From Parvibaculum sp041688015 (GTDB lineage Bacteria > Pseudomonadota > Alphaproteobacteria > Parvibaculales > Parvibaculaceae), in NCBI GenBank assembly GCA_041688015.1, contig JBDNIY010000007.1:137183-201182 (forward strand): a DNA stretch of 64,000 nt. The letters run 5' to 3'. The position numbers were made by a program, and so were the translations under genes. The first letter of the stretch is position 1. Each line of letters opens with the position of its first letter. The notes under the pieces are model-generated. The model saw only the letters and a program-made list of their open reading frames with translations, searched no databases and was not told where the DNA came from. Shown here in pieces: positions 26,419 to 35,325 of this stretch.

Positions 26419-26853
26419 ATGCGCGGCTTCCTCCATCACCTCGACCTCACCGTCAAAGACCCAGCCAGTTCCGCGGCCTTCTATAACGCGGTGCTCGGCC
26501 ACATGGGCTATCTACGCTGGAGCGAAGACGACAACGGCATCGACTGGGAGCACGCCACCTCACCCGATCAATTGCCTACCATCGGCATTGTCCGCGCCAA
26601 GGGCGAAGGGGCCGCGCGCCAGCACGACCGCACTTCCCCCGGCCTCCACCACGTCGCATGGAGCGCTGACAGCCGCGACGATGTCGATGCGCTCCACAAA
26701 TTACTCGTCACCATCAAGGCAACCGTGCTCGACCCGCCCGCCGCCTATCCCCAATATGGCAAAGGCTATTACGCCGTCATGTTTGCAGACCCCGACGGGC
26801 TAAAACTCGAATATGTTTTCGAGCCGCGCACCCGCTCCAAGTCAAACGTATGA
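26419..26853 (+). CDS. VOC-family (glyoxalase/dioxygenase-like) protein
   Basis: 144 residues with two beta-alpha-beta-beta-beta modules of the vicinal oxygen chelate fold. Metal-ligand candidates are His6/His7 (FLHHLDLTVKD), His in SPGLHHVAWSA and the Glu in LKLEYVFEP. The substrate is unknown; the family includes glyoxalase I, dioxygenases and resistance proteins. The stop overlaps the next gene by ATGA, so the two are translationally coupled. Confidence 0.8.
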   Translation: MRGFLHHLDLTVKDPASSAAFYNAVLGHMGYLRWSEDDNGIDWEHATSPDQLPTIGIVRAKGEGAARQHDRTSPGLHHVAWSADSRDDVDALHKLLVTIKATVLDPPAAYPQYGKGYYAVMFADPDGLKLEYVFEPRTRSKSNV

Positions 26854-28061
26854 CCAAAGCAAAATTTGAAATCGGCAACGCCGCCGCCCGCGCCCTCTTT
26901 CTTGAGCGCCACGCGCTGACCACGCGCCAGGATGACGCGCAGAACGAAGCCGACCTCAACGCGCTCATCCACAAGCTCGGCTTTGTCCAGCTCGACAGCG
27001 TCAATGCGGTCGAGCGCGCCCATCACATGATCCTGTTTTCGCGCGGGGGCACCTATCGCCGCGAATGGCTCCACACCCTCCAGCACCAGCACCGCGCTCT
27101 CTTTGAACATTGGACGCATGATGCTTCGCTCATCCCGATAGAATTTTATCCCCATTGGCATCACCGTTTTAAGGCGGCGAAATCCCGTCTTGATCACCCG
27201 CGCTGGGCCAGCCGCATCGGCCCCGACGCCGACAAGGTAATCGCGCGCGTGCGCTCTCACATCCGCAAGCATGGCGCGGCCATGGCGCGCGATTTTGACG
27301 ACAAGGGCGGTGGCGGCTGGTGGGGCTGGGGGCCATCCAAGACCGCATTGGAATATCTCTGGCGCACCGGCGAACTTGCTATCTGCCACCGCGACGGCTT
27401 TGAAAAAGTCTATGACCTAAGCGCCCGCATCATCCCCGACGAGCTGCGCAAAGCCCGCCCGGCGCGCCAGCAGACCATCGATTGGGCCGCGCGCACCGCA
27501 CTGACGCGGCTTGGCTTTGCTAGCCATCAAGAGCTTGCCGCCTTCTTCGCGCTGATCTCTATCGCAGAGGCCAAAGTCTGGACCGTCGCCGCCCTGAAGC
27601 GCGGCGAGATCATCGAAGTCACCCTCACCACCCATGATGGCGCACCCAAATCCGCCCTTGCCTTTGCCGACATCGAAGCCGAAATCGCCAGCGTCGAAAC
27701 ACCCACGACGCCTTTGCGCTTCCTCTCGCCGTTCGATCCCGCTATCCGCGACCGCAAGCGCACCAAAGCGCTGTTTGGTTTTGACTACACGATTGAAATT
27801 TTTGTACCTGAGAAGAAACGCAAATACGGCTATTACGTTTTGCCCATTCTCGAAGGCGACAGGCTGGTCGCCCGCGCCGACATGAAGGCCCATCGCGCCG
27901 ACAATCGGCTTGAAGTCAAAGGCCTCTGGCTTGAACCCGGCATTAAACTCGACAAAGCCCGCAAGGGCGCGCTCAACGAGGCCCTCAACGATCTTGGCCG
28001 CTTCACCGAAACGACGACAATTGATGCAGCCGCGCTTCGACGGCCTGCCAAAGCCGGTTGA
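26850..28061 (+). CDS. YcaQ-like winged-helix protein (DNA crosslink-repair glycosylase family)
   Basis: 403 residues of the HTH_42/YcaQ family. E. coli YcaQ excises interstrand crosslink lesions. Recognisable blocks are KLGFVQLDSVNAVERAHHMI, the aromatic PIEFYPHWHHRF, a Gly/Trp-rich GGGGWWGWGPSKTALEYLW and FLSPFDPAIRDRKRTKALFG near residue 290. The catalytic QLD/QMD-type motif of the family corresponds to VQLDSV. It overlaps the upstream VOC gene by 4 bp and the convergent chaC pseudogene by 59 bp. Confidence 0.85.
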   Translation: MTKAKFEIGNAAARALFLERHALTTRQDDAQNEADLNALIHKLGFVQLDSVNAVERAHHMILFSRGGTYRREWLHTLQHQHRALFEHWTHDASLIPIEFYPHWHHRFKAAKSRLDHPRWASRIGPDADKVIARVRSHIRKHGAAMARDFDDKGGGGWWGWGPSKTALEYLWRTGELAICHRDGFEKVYDLSARIIPDELRKARPARQQTIDWAARTALTRLGFASHQELAAFFALISIAEAKVWTVAALKRGEIIEVTLTTHDGAPKSALAFADIEAEIASVETPTTPLRFLSPFDPAIRDRKRTKALFGFDYTIEIFVPEKKRKYGYYVLPILEGDRLVARADMKAHRADNRLEVKGLWLEPGIKLDKARKGALNEALNDLGRFTETTTIDAAALRRPAKAG

Positions 28062-28551
28062 GCTCCTTATCGGCAATACCGGCTTCGTTGAGATGCTTAA
28101 CGGTACTCGACAGATAATCGGGATTTTGACCCGACTGGCCGACGCCATGCGTAATCATCTCGACCTGCTGGTCAAACTCGAGCTTGCCCGCATATTGCTG
28201 ATGGCTGCGATCCACCACAAAACACAATGCTTCAACGCGCTGCTGACTATCCACCAACGTCACGCTTGCCTGCCGCTCCATATAAACCAATGTCACCTGT
28301 TCGCGTTCACGCAGGTAGTCTCGCGTCGCCGCCGCCTTTGCCGCCTCAACGCGAAAGGCGACACCCCGGCACGAGCCGCCCGCGTCCAACCCGAACACCA
28401 GTCCCGGTCGCTCAGCTGTGCCACGATGCACATGGCTAAAGACGCAAAAATCACGATGATAGCCATGCAGCCGCGCTTACCGTCGCTCAACATGATCAAA
28501 TCCGGGCCGCCACATCAGCGACCCATATCCAAACACCCATAAATCCTGCAT
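28003..28551 (-). pseudogene. chaC: ChaC-type gamma-glutamylcyclotransferase interrupted by one in-frame TAA
   Basis: Reading the minus strand from ATG 28551-28549 gives MQDLWVFGYGSLMWRPGFDH, then VERR, then TAA at 28479-28477, then ARLHGYHRDFCVFSHVHRGT and an uninterrupted frame to 28003. This is a complete ChaC protein (182 codons), including the substrate-binding YGSLMW, the GLDAGGSCRGVAFRV block, the catalytic Glu region, DRSHQQYAG and GQSGQNPDYL. Only codon 25 is a stop, one substitution away from Lys or Gln. ChaC degrades glutathione to 5-oxoproline and Cys-Gly. A GTG restart at 28431 would lack the YGSL motif. Gene position (chaC, DUF2125, tyrC, hisC) is conserved, so decay looks recent; a sequencing error or stop readthrough cannot be excluded. 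Confidence 0.85.
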
Positions 28552-28588
28552 CTTATCGCCTCAATTCAGTAGACAGTCTAGCGAGCCC

Positions 28589-29734
28589 ATGAGCGACATT
28601 CCACCAGCCCCCATTCCGGCAAAAAAACAGCGCGCGCCCTTTCGTGTCTTTCTGCCGTTGATCGGCGTCGCCGTCATTCTCGTCCTTTACACCGCCTATT
28701 GGTTCGTCGCCTCAGACAAGCTGCGCGCCACCATTGAGGATTTTGCGGCCCGCTCGCCCACCAGTGACATTATGGTTGGCTGGAGCGATCTTTCATTTTC
28801 CGGCTACCCTTATCGTATCGCCGTGACGTTCACCGATCCCACGGCCCACGCGCCCCATACACCAGAAAACTGGGCATGGTCTGCCAGCGACATCGAAGCC
28901 GATTTTCTTCCCTATAACCTGCGCCATGTTGTGCTCAAGGTCGATGGCCACCAGACGCTTCACTACAGCGACACCCGTGGCCCCCATGCGCGCCGCCACG
29001 TCATCCGCGCTAAGGCTGAAGGCACATGGGCAAGCTACGTCGATGTCGCAGGCGCACCCTTCGGTCGCCTCGCCATCGACATCAAAAGCCTGATAGCCGT
29101 GCGCGACGGTGAGCTTGCGCCAACCACCAGCAAGCCAAGCGGCGAACGCCTCGCCGCCGGCCGCTTACAACTCCACATGCAGCCCGCCGATGACCCAGCG
29201 CCTCAGACCCTTGCGTCCATTCTGGGCAATGACACCGGCAGCTATGACATCGCGTTGCAAGGCGACGACGTAACGCTCGCCCCCGGTGCGCCGACAACGC
29301 CGGTTCTCGGCGCCGACATCAAACTCATTGCCGTGCAGGCGCGCCTGCGCGACGTGCCTCACAACAGCAGCGCCAGCCTCGTCGAACTCTCGCGCGATTG
29401 GCTCCAGAAAGGGGGGCGTCTGACGGTTTCTGATTTGCGCATCAAATGGGGGCCGCTCGACCTTTGGGGTCAGGGCGAAGTCACGCTGGACGATCAGGCG
29501 CGCCCCAAGGGGCAGTTCGATGCTGAGATCACCGATTATCCAGGCTTGCTCGCCGCGCTGGTCAAGGCGCATATCATTCGCGCGCAAGACGCCAAGCTCG
29601 CCAATGTCGGCTTGGGTTTCGTCGCTCAGCTACAGGGCAAGACCGATGGCCGCATCTCGGTGCCCATCCTCATGAACGACGGCAAATTGTTCCTCGGCCC
29701 ACTGGTCGTGGCAGAGCTCGCCCCGGTCTATTAA
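28589..29734 (+). CDS. DUF2125 domain-containing protein
   Basis: 381 residues with an N-terminal membrane helix (about 22-42) followed by a long beta-rich extracytoplasmic region. The segment DIMVGWSDLSFSGYPYRIAVTF is typical of the DUF2125 family (split here as WSDLSFSGYPYRIAVTF). Function is unknown; an AsmA-like envelope role is sometimes proposed by fold. It is divergent from chaC and convergent with tyrC, overlapping the tyrC stop by 4 bp. Confidence 0.85.
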   Translation: MSDIPPAPIPAKKQRAPFRVFLPLIGVAVILVLYTAYWFVASDKLRATIEDFAARSPTSDIMVGWSDLSFSGYPYRIAVTFTDPTAHAPHTPENWAWSASDIEADFLPYNLRHVVLKVDGHQTLHYSDTRGPHARRHVIRAKAEGTWASYVDVAGAPFGRLAIDIKSLIAVRDGELAPTTSKPSGERLAAGRLQLHMQPADDPAPQTLASILGNDTGSYDIALQGDDVTLAPGAPTTPVLGADIKLIAVQARLRDVPHNSSASLVELSRDWLQKGGRLTVSDLRIKWGPLDLWGQGEVTLDDQARPKGQFDAEITDYPGLLAALVKAHIIRAQDAKLANVGLGFVAQLQGKTDGRISVPILMNDGKLFLGPLVVAELAPVY

Positions 29735-30678
29735 TTCTTCTTGTCAGACGGCGTTGAATGCGTCGGGTTGCGGCCAAAGTTTGGTTCAGGATTATCTTGG
29801 CCCGCATCAATGATCGAGCGGCGCACGGCGCGTGTCCGCGTGAACAGATTGAACAACGCGTCCCCGTCGCCCCAGCGGATCGAGCGTTGCAGCGCCGACA
29901 AGTCTTCTGAAAACCGCCCTAGCATTTCCAAAATGGCGTCTTTGTTATTGAGGCACACATCGCGCCACATCGTTGGATCAGATGCCGCCAAGCGCGTAAA
30001 ATCGCGGAAACCACCGGCAGAATATTTGATCACTTCCGACCGCGTCACCGTCTCCATGTCGTCAGCCGTGCCGACAATATTATAAGCAATCAAATGCGGC
30101 AGATGGCTGGTGATTGCCAGCACCAAATCGTGATGCTTGGGCTCCATGAAATCAACCGTGGAGCCGCAACCTTCCCAAAATGCGGCAAGCTTTGCCACCG
30201 CCTCGCGGTCCGCACCCGGTGCTGGCGTCAAAATGCACCAGCGTCCGTCAAACAATTCCGCAAAGCCCGCATCAGGCCCCGACTGCTCTGTGCCCGCAAT
30301 CGGGTGGCCGGGAATGAAATGCACACCGTCTGGAATAAAAGGCCCAACGTCGCGCACCACGGCATTCTTCACCGAACCCGCATCCGTCACGATCGCGCCC
30401 GCTTTAAGGTTTGGCTCCATCTCGGCGGCAAGTTTGGCAAGTGCCCCCACCGGCGTGCAAAGAAGGATCAGGTCAGCGTCACGCGCCGCCTCTGCCGCGC
30501 TCAGCTCCACGCTATCGAGAAAGCCAAGCTCCAGCGCCCGCGCGCGTGTCTTCTCGGTGGCAGAAAACCCAACCACATGCTCGGCCAGCCCGGCGCGCTT
30601 CATCGCAAGGCAAATCGAACTGCCAATCAGCCCCAGCCCGATCACCGCCACGCGTTTAAAATGCGGGCCCGCACTCAT
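29731..30678 (-). CDS. tyrC: Prephenate/arogenate dehydrogenase
   Basis: 315 residues. N-terminal NAD(P) motif VIGLGLIGSSICLAMKRAG, catalytic-domain signatures VHFIPGHPIAGTEQSGPDAG and ITSHLPHLIAYNIVGT are present. It oxidises prephenate or arogenate in tyrosine synthesis; specificity cannot be told from sequence alone. It is the last gene of a tightly packed minus-strand operon with hisC and chorismate mutase, overlapping hisC by 4 bp. Confidence 0.92.
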   Translation of the reverse strand: MSAGPHFKRVAVIGLGLIGSSICLAMKRAGLAEHVVGFSATEKTRARALELGFLDSVELSAAEAARDADLILLCTPVGALAKLAAEMEPNLKAGAIVTDAGSVKNAVVRDVGPFIPDGVHFIPGHPIAGTEQSGPDAGFAELFDGRWCILTPAPGADREAVAKLAAFWEGCGSTVDFMEPKHHDLVLAITSHLPHLIAYNIVGTADDMETVTRSEVIKYSAGGFRDFTRLAASDPTMWRDVCLNNKDAILEMLGRFSEDLSALQRSIRWGDGDALFNLFTRTRAVRRSIIDAGQDNPEPNFGRNPTHSTPSDKKN

Positions 30679-31784
30679 GACTTTGGCCCCATGAATTCTT
30701 TAAGCGCCGCCACGGCCAAACGGTTAGCCTCTTCAGACCCCACCGTCATGCGCAAATAGTCTGGCAACCCGTATGACGATACCTGCCGCAAAACCAGCCC
30801 GCGCTGCATCAAAAAGGCATCGGCATCCTGCGCCGTCCGCCCCGCTTCTTGCGGAAACTTGATCAGCAGAAAATTCCCCACCGACGGTGCCACCAGCAAG
30901 CCCAGCTTGCCAAGCTCGTCGCTCAGCCACGCCGCCCAAGTGTCGTTGTGCTTGCGCGCCTTTTCAAAATGCGCAATATCACCAATGGCCGCGATCCCGG
31001 CTTCCATTGCCGGCACCGACACGTTGAACGGCCCGCGCGTGCGGTTGATGACATCCACCACATGCGCTGGCGCATACATCCAGCCGAGCCGCAGCGCCGC
31101 CAAGCCGTAAATTTTTGAAAACGTGCGCGTCATCACTACATTGTCGTTGGTCGCCACCAGCTCGATGCCGCACTCATAATCATTAGCGCTGACATATTCG
31201 CTATAGGCCGCGTCGATCACGAACAAAATATCGCTGCGCAACCCTGCATGCAGACGCTTGACCTCATCGACCGGCAAATAGCTCCCCGTCGGATTGTTCG
31301 GATTGGCAAGAAACACGATCTTCGTTTTCGCCGTCACCGCGGCCAAAATCGCATCGACGTCGGCGCGTAGGTCTTTCTCCTTCACCGCCACCAGCGTCGC
31401 GCCCGCCGCCGCCGTCACTACGGGATAAATCAAAAACCCATGTTCCGTCGCAATCGCCTCGTCGCCCTCACCCAAATAAGCCTGCGCCAGCAAATGCAGC
31501 AATTCGTCCGAGCCTGAGCCACAAACAATGCGCGCCGCGCTCAACCCATAACGTTCCGAAATCGCCTCGCGCAACCTTGCGGCCGTGCCTTCGGGATAAA
31601 GTTCAAGCCCCGCTGCAGCCGCAAGATAGGCCTCGCGCGCTTGCGGGCTCGGCCCCAGCGGCGTTTCGTTGGATGATAGTTTGAACATCTTGACGCCGCT
31701 CGGCACGTTGGCGCGCCCCGGCGTATAGGCTTCAATGCCCAGAATGCCGCTTTGCGGTTCAGGCCGTTTCTTGCTCATGCTCAC
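30675..31784 (-). CDS. hisC: Histidinol-phosphate / aromatic aminotransferase
   Basis: 369-residue PLP aminotransferase. The PLP lysine is in TRTFSKIYGLAALRLGW. The phosphate loop CGSGSDELLHLLAQAYL, the NPNNPTGSYLP motif and DAAYSEYV are present. The operon with tyrC and chorismate mutase suggests it serves aromatic amino acids as well as histidine. It overlaps both neighbours by 4 bp. Confidence 0.93.
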   Translation of the reverse strand: MSMSKKRPEPQSGILGIEAYTPGRANVPSGVKMFKLSSNETPLGPSPQAREAYLAAAAGLELYPEGTAARLREAISERYGLSAARIVCGSGSDELLHLLAQAYLGEGDEAIATEHGFLIYPVVTAAAGATLVAVKEKDLRADVDAILAAVTAKTKIVFLANPNNPTGSYLPVDEVKRLHAGLRSDILFVIDAAYSEYVSANDYECGIELVATNDNVVMTRTFSKIYGLAALRLGWMYAPAHVVDVINRTRGPFNVSVPAMEAGIAAIGDIAHFEKARKHNDTWAAWLSDELGKLGLLVAPSVGNFLLIKFPQEAGRTAQDADAFLMQRGLVLRQVSSYGLPDYLRMTVGSEEANRLAVAALKEFMGPKS

Positions 31785-32677
31785 TCACCGTCTTTCGCGC
31801 GCCGCACCGGATTAGCATAACCGCCGATCACCACGGCGCGTTCTGCCAGCCCGTCGGCCATCAGCGCCGCCAGCCGCGCGTCATCCGCCGTGACATAGCT
31901 TGCCACCGCAAACAGATTATGTCGCGACGCGCCACCATCCTTGGTCTGAACAACGCCAATGCGCTCCGCCTTGAAGCCTGCCGCCTTGACGCGCGCGGCA
32001 ATCGACGCCTCGCTCACATCGGGCGAGGCCGATACCACAACGAGGCTCGTATCATCGCCCGTCTCGTCAAATGTCGCCTGCGTCACCACCAGAGCCGTGG
32101 GCCCCTCGCTCTCGTCGGCAAGCTCAAGAAATGGCAACCGCGCCACAACGCGCGCGCCGTCCGCGCCCGCCAGCGCCAGTGCGGGCCACCAGTCACCGCC
32201 ATCATAATTGCCCGGCGTCGGCAACACGCCAACCACAGAGGGGTCTTGGCCTGCGCGCCGCAAAACATCGCGCGCATTGTCATGCAGTTCCATCACCGTC
32301 GAGGAGCCATAATAGTTCCGCGCCAGATCCCAATAGGCCAGCGTGTCATCGCCACCAAACACATCAACCCGGAACGGCCCCTGAATGGCCGTCATCGTGG
32401 CAATGATTTCGCGGAACAGCCGAAACACAACCTTGAGCGACAAACGCCCGCTTTGGCGCTTGGCCAGCCGCCGCAGCACCTCGGCCTCACGCCCTGGCCG
32501 GAAGGCAATGAAGCTGCCGCGCCCCGCCTCGCTCGCCGCTTGGGCCTTGGCCTCGGCCACTTCGACGACAAGCTCGGTCCGCTTCATCAGCAGATCCTGC
32601 AAAGCATCGTCGATCAGGTCAATTTCTTGCCGCACGTTGCTCAGGTCGCGCACGGGGCGTGGCTTCTTAGTCGTCAT
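31781..32677 (-). CDS. Chorismate mutase with a degenerate prephenate-dehydratase-like C-terminus
   Basis: 298 residues. Residues about 10-95 are an AroQ chorismate mutase domain (VRQEIDLIDDALQDLLMKR, then EAEVLRRLAKRQ and LKVVFRLFREIIATM). The following region (VDVFGGDDTLAYWDLARNYY, VVGVLPTP) resembles the first half of a prephenate dehydratase, but the catalytic Thr-Arg-Phe motif is not seen. Residues after about 210 may be a degenerate regulatory domain. It probably feeds prephenate to TyrC, encoded two genes downstream. ATG 32677 (MTTKKPRP) is preferred to an upstream start at 32731. Confidence 0.8.
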   Translation of the reverse strand: MTTKKPRPVRDLSNVRQEIDLIDDALQDLLMKRTELVVEVAEAKAQAASEAGRGSFIAFRPGREAEVLRRLAKRQSGRLSLKVVFRLFREIIATMTAIQGPFRVDVFGGDDTLAYWDLARNYYGSSTVMELHDNARDVLRRAGQDPSVVGVLPTPGNYDGGDWWPALALAGADGARVVARLPFLELADESEGPTALVVTQATFDETGDDTSLVVVSASPDVSEASIAARVKAAGFKAERIGVVQTKDGGASRHNLFAVASYVTADDARLAALMADGLAERAVVIGGYANPVRRAKDGE

Positions 32678-32837
32678 GAGAAAGCTCTCGTCGCCAGGCT
32701 GAAAAAACACCTCACCGAGCCGGGGCAACATGCACCCAAAGTCCAGCCCGTGAGGGGGTATTCATAAGGGGCTAACCGTCTGAAAGGAAGGAAAACATTG
32801 ACATTCAGGGGGGTGCATCCCTAGCTATGGGCCCGCC

Positions 32838-32863
32838 GAGAGCCACCTTGCGCCAAGGCTCTC
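32838..32863. promoter_or_regulatory. Hairpin in the metX leader
   Basis: GAGAGCC at 32838-32844 pairs with GGCTCTC at 32857-32863, with an inner TTG/CAA stem. It has no T-tract. I could not match it to the SAM-II riboswitch consensus often found before metX in alphaproteobacteria, so a role in regulation is only suggested by position. Confidence 0.35.
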
Positions 32864-32889
32864 ACGATCCGCCCAATTCTTCTTTTGGC

Positions 32890-32922
32890 TGAAACGATAA
32901 CCCTTTTCGCGTGAAACGATAA
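32890..32922. promoter_or_regulatory. Direct repeat TGAAACGATAA at the metX start
   Basis: TGAAACGATAA occurs at 32890-32900 and 32912-32922, a period of 22 bp or about two helical turns. The second copy abuts the ATG of metX, where a ribosome site would be expected. This could be an operator or an RNA element affecting initiation. Confidence 0.45.
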
Positions 32923-34122
32923 ATGAGCGACCGCAAAGACCGCCACGCTGCCTCCAGTGCCCCTTTGGGCGCTGAAAACGAGGTTGCGCGCGTCAATGCC
33001 AAAAGCGAAGTGGCCTATTTTGGCCCCGAAAGCCCGCTGGCGCTCGATTGCGGCGTCGCGCTCACCCCGTTCCATATCGCCTATGAAACCTACGGCACGC
33101 TCAATGCCGACAAATCCAATGTGGTGCTGGTTTGCCACGCGCTGACCGGCGACCAATATGCCGCCAGCCGCCACCCACTGACCGGCAAAGCTGGCTGGTG
33201 GCTGACCATGGTCGGCCCCGGCTTGCCCATCGACACCGACCGCTTTTTTGTCATCTGCCAGAACGTGGTCGGCTCCTGCATGGGCACAACCGGGCCCAAG
33301 GACATCGACCCGGCCACTGGCAAGGCCTATGGCCTTTCCTTCCCCGTCATCACCATTGGCGACATGGTGCGCGCCCAAGCCATGCTACTCGACCGCCTCG
33401 GCATCGACAGTCTGTTCTGCGTCATCGGTGGCTCGATGGGCGGCATGCAAACGCTGCAATGGGCGGCGGCCTATCCAGCCCGCGTGTTCTCCGCGATCCC
33501 CATTGCCACCGCGGCGCGCCACTCGGCTCAAAACATCGCCTTCCATGAGGTCGGTCGCCAAGCCATCATGGCCGATCCTGACTGGCAAGGTGGCACCTAT
33601 CTCGACGATGCCAAAAACCCCGCTAAGGGTTTGGCCGTCGCGCGCATGGCCGCTCATATCACCTATCTGTCGGAAGCAGCGCTGCATCGTAAGTTTGGCC
33701 GCAACCTTCAGAACCGCGAAAAAATCACCTATGGCTTTGACGCTGATTTCCAGATCGAAAGCTACCTGCGCCATCAAGGCATGACTTTCGTTGATCGCTT
33801 TGACGCCAATTCCTATCTCTACATCACGCGCTCCATGGATTATTTCGATCTAGCCGCCGACTATGGCGGCGTGCTCGCCAATGCCTTCAAGGACACGAAA
33901 ACGCGCTTCTGCGTCGTCTCTTTCACCTCCGACTGGCTGTTTCCCACACCCGGCAACAGGCAGGTCGTCCACGCGCTCAATGCGGCTGCCGCCAATGTCA
34001 GCTTTGTCGAAATCGACACCGACAAAGGCCATGACGCTTTCTTGCTTGATGAGCCTGAAATGTTTTCTACGCTCCGCGGCTTTATCGCGTCGGCGGCAAC
34101 GCGCCGGGGGCTCAAGACATGA
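32923..34122 (+). CDS. metX: Homoserine O-acetyltransferase
   Basis: 399-residue alpha/beta hydrolase-fold enzyme of methionine synthesis. The oxyanion segment LVCHALTGDQYAASRH, nucleophile Ser in VIGGSMGGMQTLQWA, catalytic Asp in SFTSDWLFPT and His in DKGHDAFLLD are all present. Some relatives use succinyl-CoA; sequence alone does not settle this. It overlaps metW by ATGA. No clear ribosome site precedes the ATG. Confidence 0.95.
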   Translation: MSDRKDRHAASSAPLGAENEVARVNAKSEVAYFGPESPLALDCGVALTPFHIAYETYGTLNADKSNVVLVCHALTGDQYAASRHPLTGKAGWWLTMVGPGLPIDTDRFFVICQNVVGSCMGTTGPKDIDPATGKAYGLSFPVITIGDMVRAQAMLLDRLGIDSLFCVIGGSMGGMQTLQWAAAYPARVFSAIPIATAARHSAQNIAFHEVGRQAIMADPDWQGGTYLDDAKNPAKGLAVARMAAHITYLSEAALHRKFGRNLQNREKITYGFDADFQIESYLRHQGMTFVDRFDANSYLYITRSMDYFDLAADYGGVLANAFKDTKTRFCVVSFTSDWLFPTPGNRQVVHALNAAAANVSFVEIDTDKGHDAFLLDEPEMFSTLRGFIASAATRRGLKT

Positions 34123-34754
34123 ACACACAAGACATCACCGTCTATCCCGGTCACACCCGTGTTGACCTGACGTTGATCGCTGAAATGATCGCGCCGAACG
34201 CCCGCGTCCTTGATGTCGGCTGCGGCAATGGTGACTTGCTGGAACTTCTTGCCCGCACAAAAAATGTCGATGGCCGCGGCATCGAATTGTCACAAGAAGG
34301 CGTCAATGCCTCGGTGACGCGCGGCCTCTCGGTCATTCAGGGCGACGCCGACACCGACCTGCACGACTATCCAGACGACGCTTTTGACTATGTAATCTTG
34401 AGCCAAACCATTCAGGCGACACGCAACCCGCGCGACGTCTTGATCGAGATGAAACGCATCGGCAAACGCCTCGTCGTCTCTCTGCCCAATTTCGGCAACT
34501 GGCGCATCCGCCTCCAGCTTCTCTGGTCAGGCCAAATGCCAGTCACCCGCTCGCTCAACCAAAAATGGTACGACACACCAAATATTCATCTGTGTACGGT
34601 CAGAGATTTCGTCGAACTTTGCGATGAAGTCAGCCTCAAGATCGATGATGCCGTCAGCGTCACCGCCAACCGCGCCAAACGCGTCGGCCGCCCCGGCACC
34701 TTCGACAATCTCACCGCCGAAACTGCCATCCTGCTGATGTCGCGTAAGGACTAA
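34119..34754 (+). CDS. metW: Methionine biosynthesis protein MetW
   Basis: 211-residue class I methyltransferase-fold protein. The SAM motif RVLDVGCGNGDLLELL and the MetW-typical GIELSQEGVNASVTRGLSVI and SLPNFGNWRIRLQLL are present. MetW binds MetX and activates homoserine acylation. The metX-metW pair with 4-bp overlap is a standard alphaproteobacterial operon. Confidence 0.94.
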   Translation: MNTQDITVYPGHTRVDLTLIAEMIAPNARVLDVGCGNGDLLELLARTKNVDGRGIELSQEGVNASVTRGLSVIQGDADTDLHDYPDDAFDYVILSQTIQATRNPRDVLIEMKRIGKRLVVSLPNFGNWRIRLQLLWSGQMPVTRSLNQKWYDTPNIHLCTVRDFVELCDEVSLKIDDAVSVTANRAKRVGRPGTFDNLTAETAILLMSRKD

Positions 34755-34770
34755 GGTCTTCGACCAAAAA

Positions 34771-34925
34771 CCCTCATCCTGAGGAGGACCGCAAGTCCGT
34801 CTCGAAGAATAACCCTTCTACATAAAACCCTCATCCTGAGGAGGGCCGTAGGCCCGTCTCGAAGAATAACCCCTCTACATAAAACCCTCATCCTGAGGAG
34901 GGCCGTAGGCCCGTCTCGAAGGACG
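34771..34925. repeat. Three REP family A copies in a 57-bp-period tandem array
   Basis: Copies begin at 34771, 34828 and 34885, exactly 57 bp apart. Each has CCCTCATCCTGAGGAGG, an inner palindrome (GGCCGTAGGCC in copies 2 and 3) and GTCTCGAAGAA. An almost identical spacer (AACCCTTCTACATAAAA) separates them. They fill the gap between metW and the GIY-YIG gene. Confidence 0.92.
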
Positions 34926-34948
34926 AGGCCCCCCACGTTCCCACATAC

Positions 34949-35233
34949 TCACCTCTTTGCCTGCGCCAACCCCCTCAGCCGCTCAAAATCACCCTCAATC
35001 AACGCTTCTTTCTTCGCGCGGCTCCACCCTTTCAGCTTGCGCTCAGCGGCAATCGCATCGGTGATCCGTTCAAAGTATTCGGAGTAAATCAGAGTGACCG
35101 GACGCCGCGTTGACGTGTAGCCGCCATATGTCCCGGCATTGTGTTCGCTGACCCGCCTCTCCAGCGACCCGCGCGCAGACCCCACATAGTAGTGGCCGTC
35201 ACTGCATTTCAGAATATAGACAAAAGCATCCAC
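34949..35233 (-). CDS. GIY-YIG nuclease family protein
   Basis: 94 residues, a stand-alone GIY-YIG domain of the UPF0213/YhbQ type. The VYILKCSDGHYYVGSAR motif supplies both tyrosines; the Arg in SLERRVSEHN and the Glu in DAIAAERKLKGWSR complete the active site. No DNA-binding domain is fused. The gene is enclosed by REP family A blocks on both sides, with the same 57-bp array in both. This suggests that gene and repeats were amplified or moved together. Cellular role unknown. Confidence 0.9.
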   Translation of the reverse strand: MDAFVYILKCSDGHYYVGSARGSLERRVSEHNAGTYGGYTSTRRPVTLIYSEYFERITDAIAAERKLKGWSRAKKEALIEGDFERLRGLAQAKR

Positions 35234-35250
35234 GCCATCGCCCTTGGCTC

Positions 35251-35290
35251 CATCCTTCGAGACGCCGCTTCGCGGCTCCTCAGGATGAGG
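35251..35290. repeat. Inverted REP family A copy beside the GIY-YIG gene
   Basis: Reads CATCCTTCGAGACGCCGC, an inner CGCTTCGCG palindrome and CTCCTCAGGATGAGG, i.e. the family A element in opposite orientation to its neighbours, 17 bp upstream of the nuclease start. Confidence 0.9.
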
Positions 35291-35325
35291 CAGTAAATAA
35301 AAAAGAAAAACCCTCTAACTTCAAA

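Noticed and set aside
32712..32765. 17-residue leader peptide (contains Trp and His) upstream of the chorismate mutase operon on the minus strand
   Set aside because: No run of regulatory codons, no ribosome site and no attenuator hairpin pair were found.
32755..32922. SAM-II riboswitch upstream of metX
   Set aside because: Expected by analogy, but the conserved pseudoknot sequences could not be found by eye.
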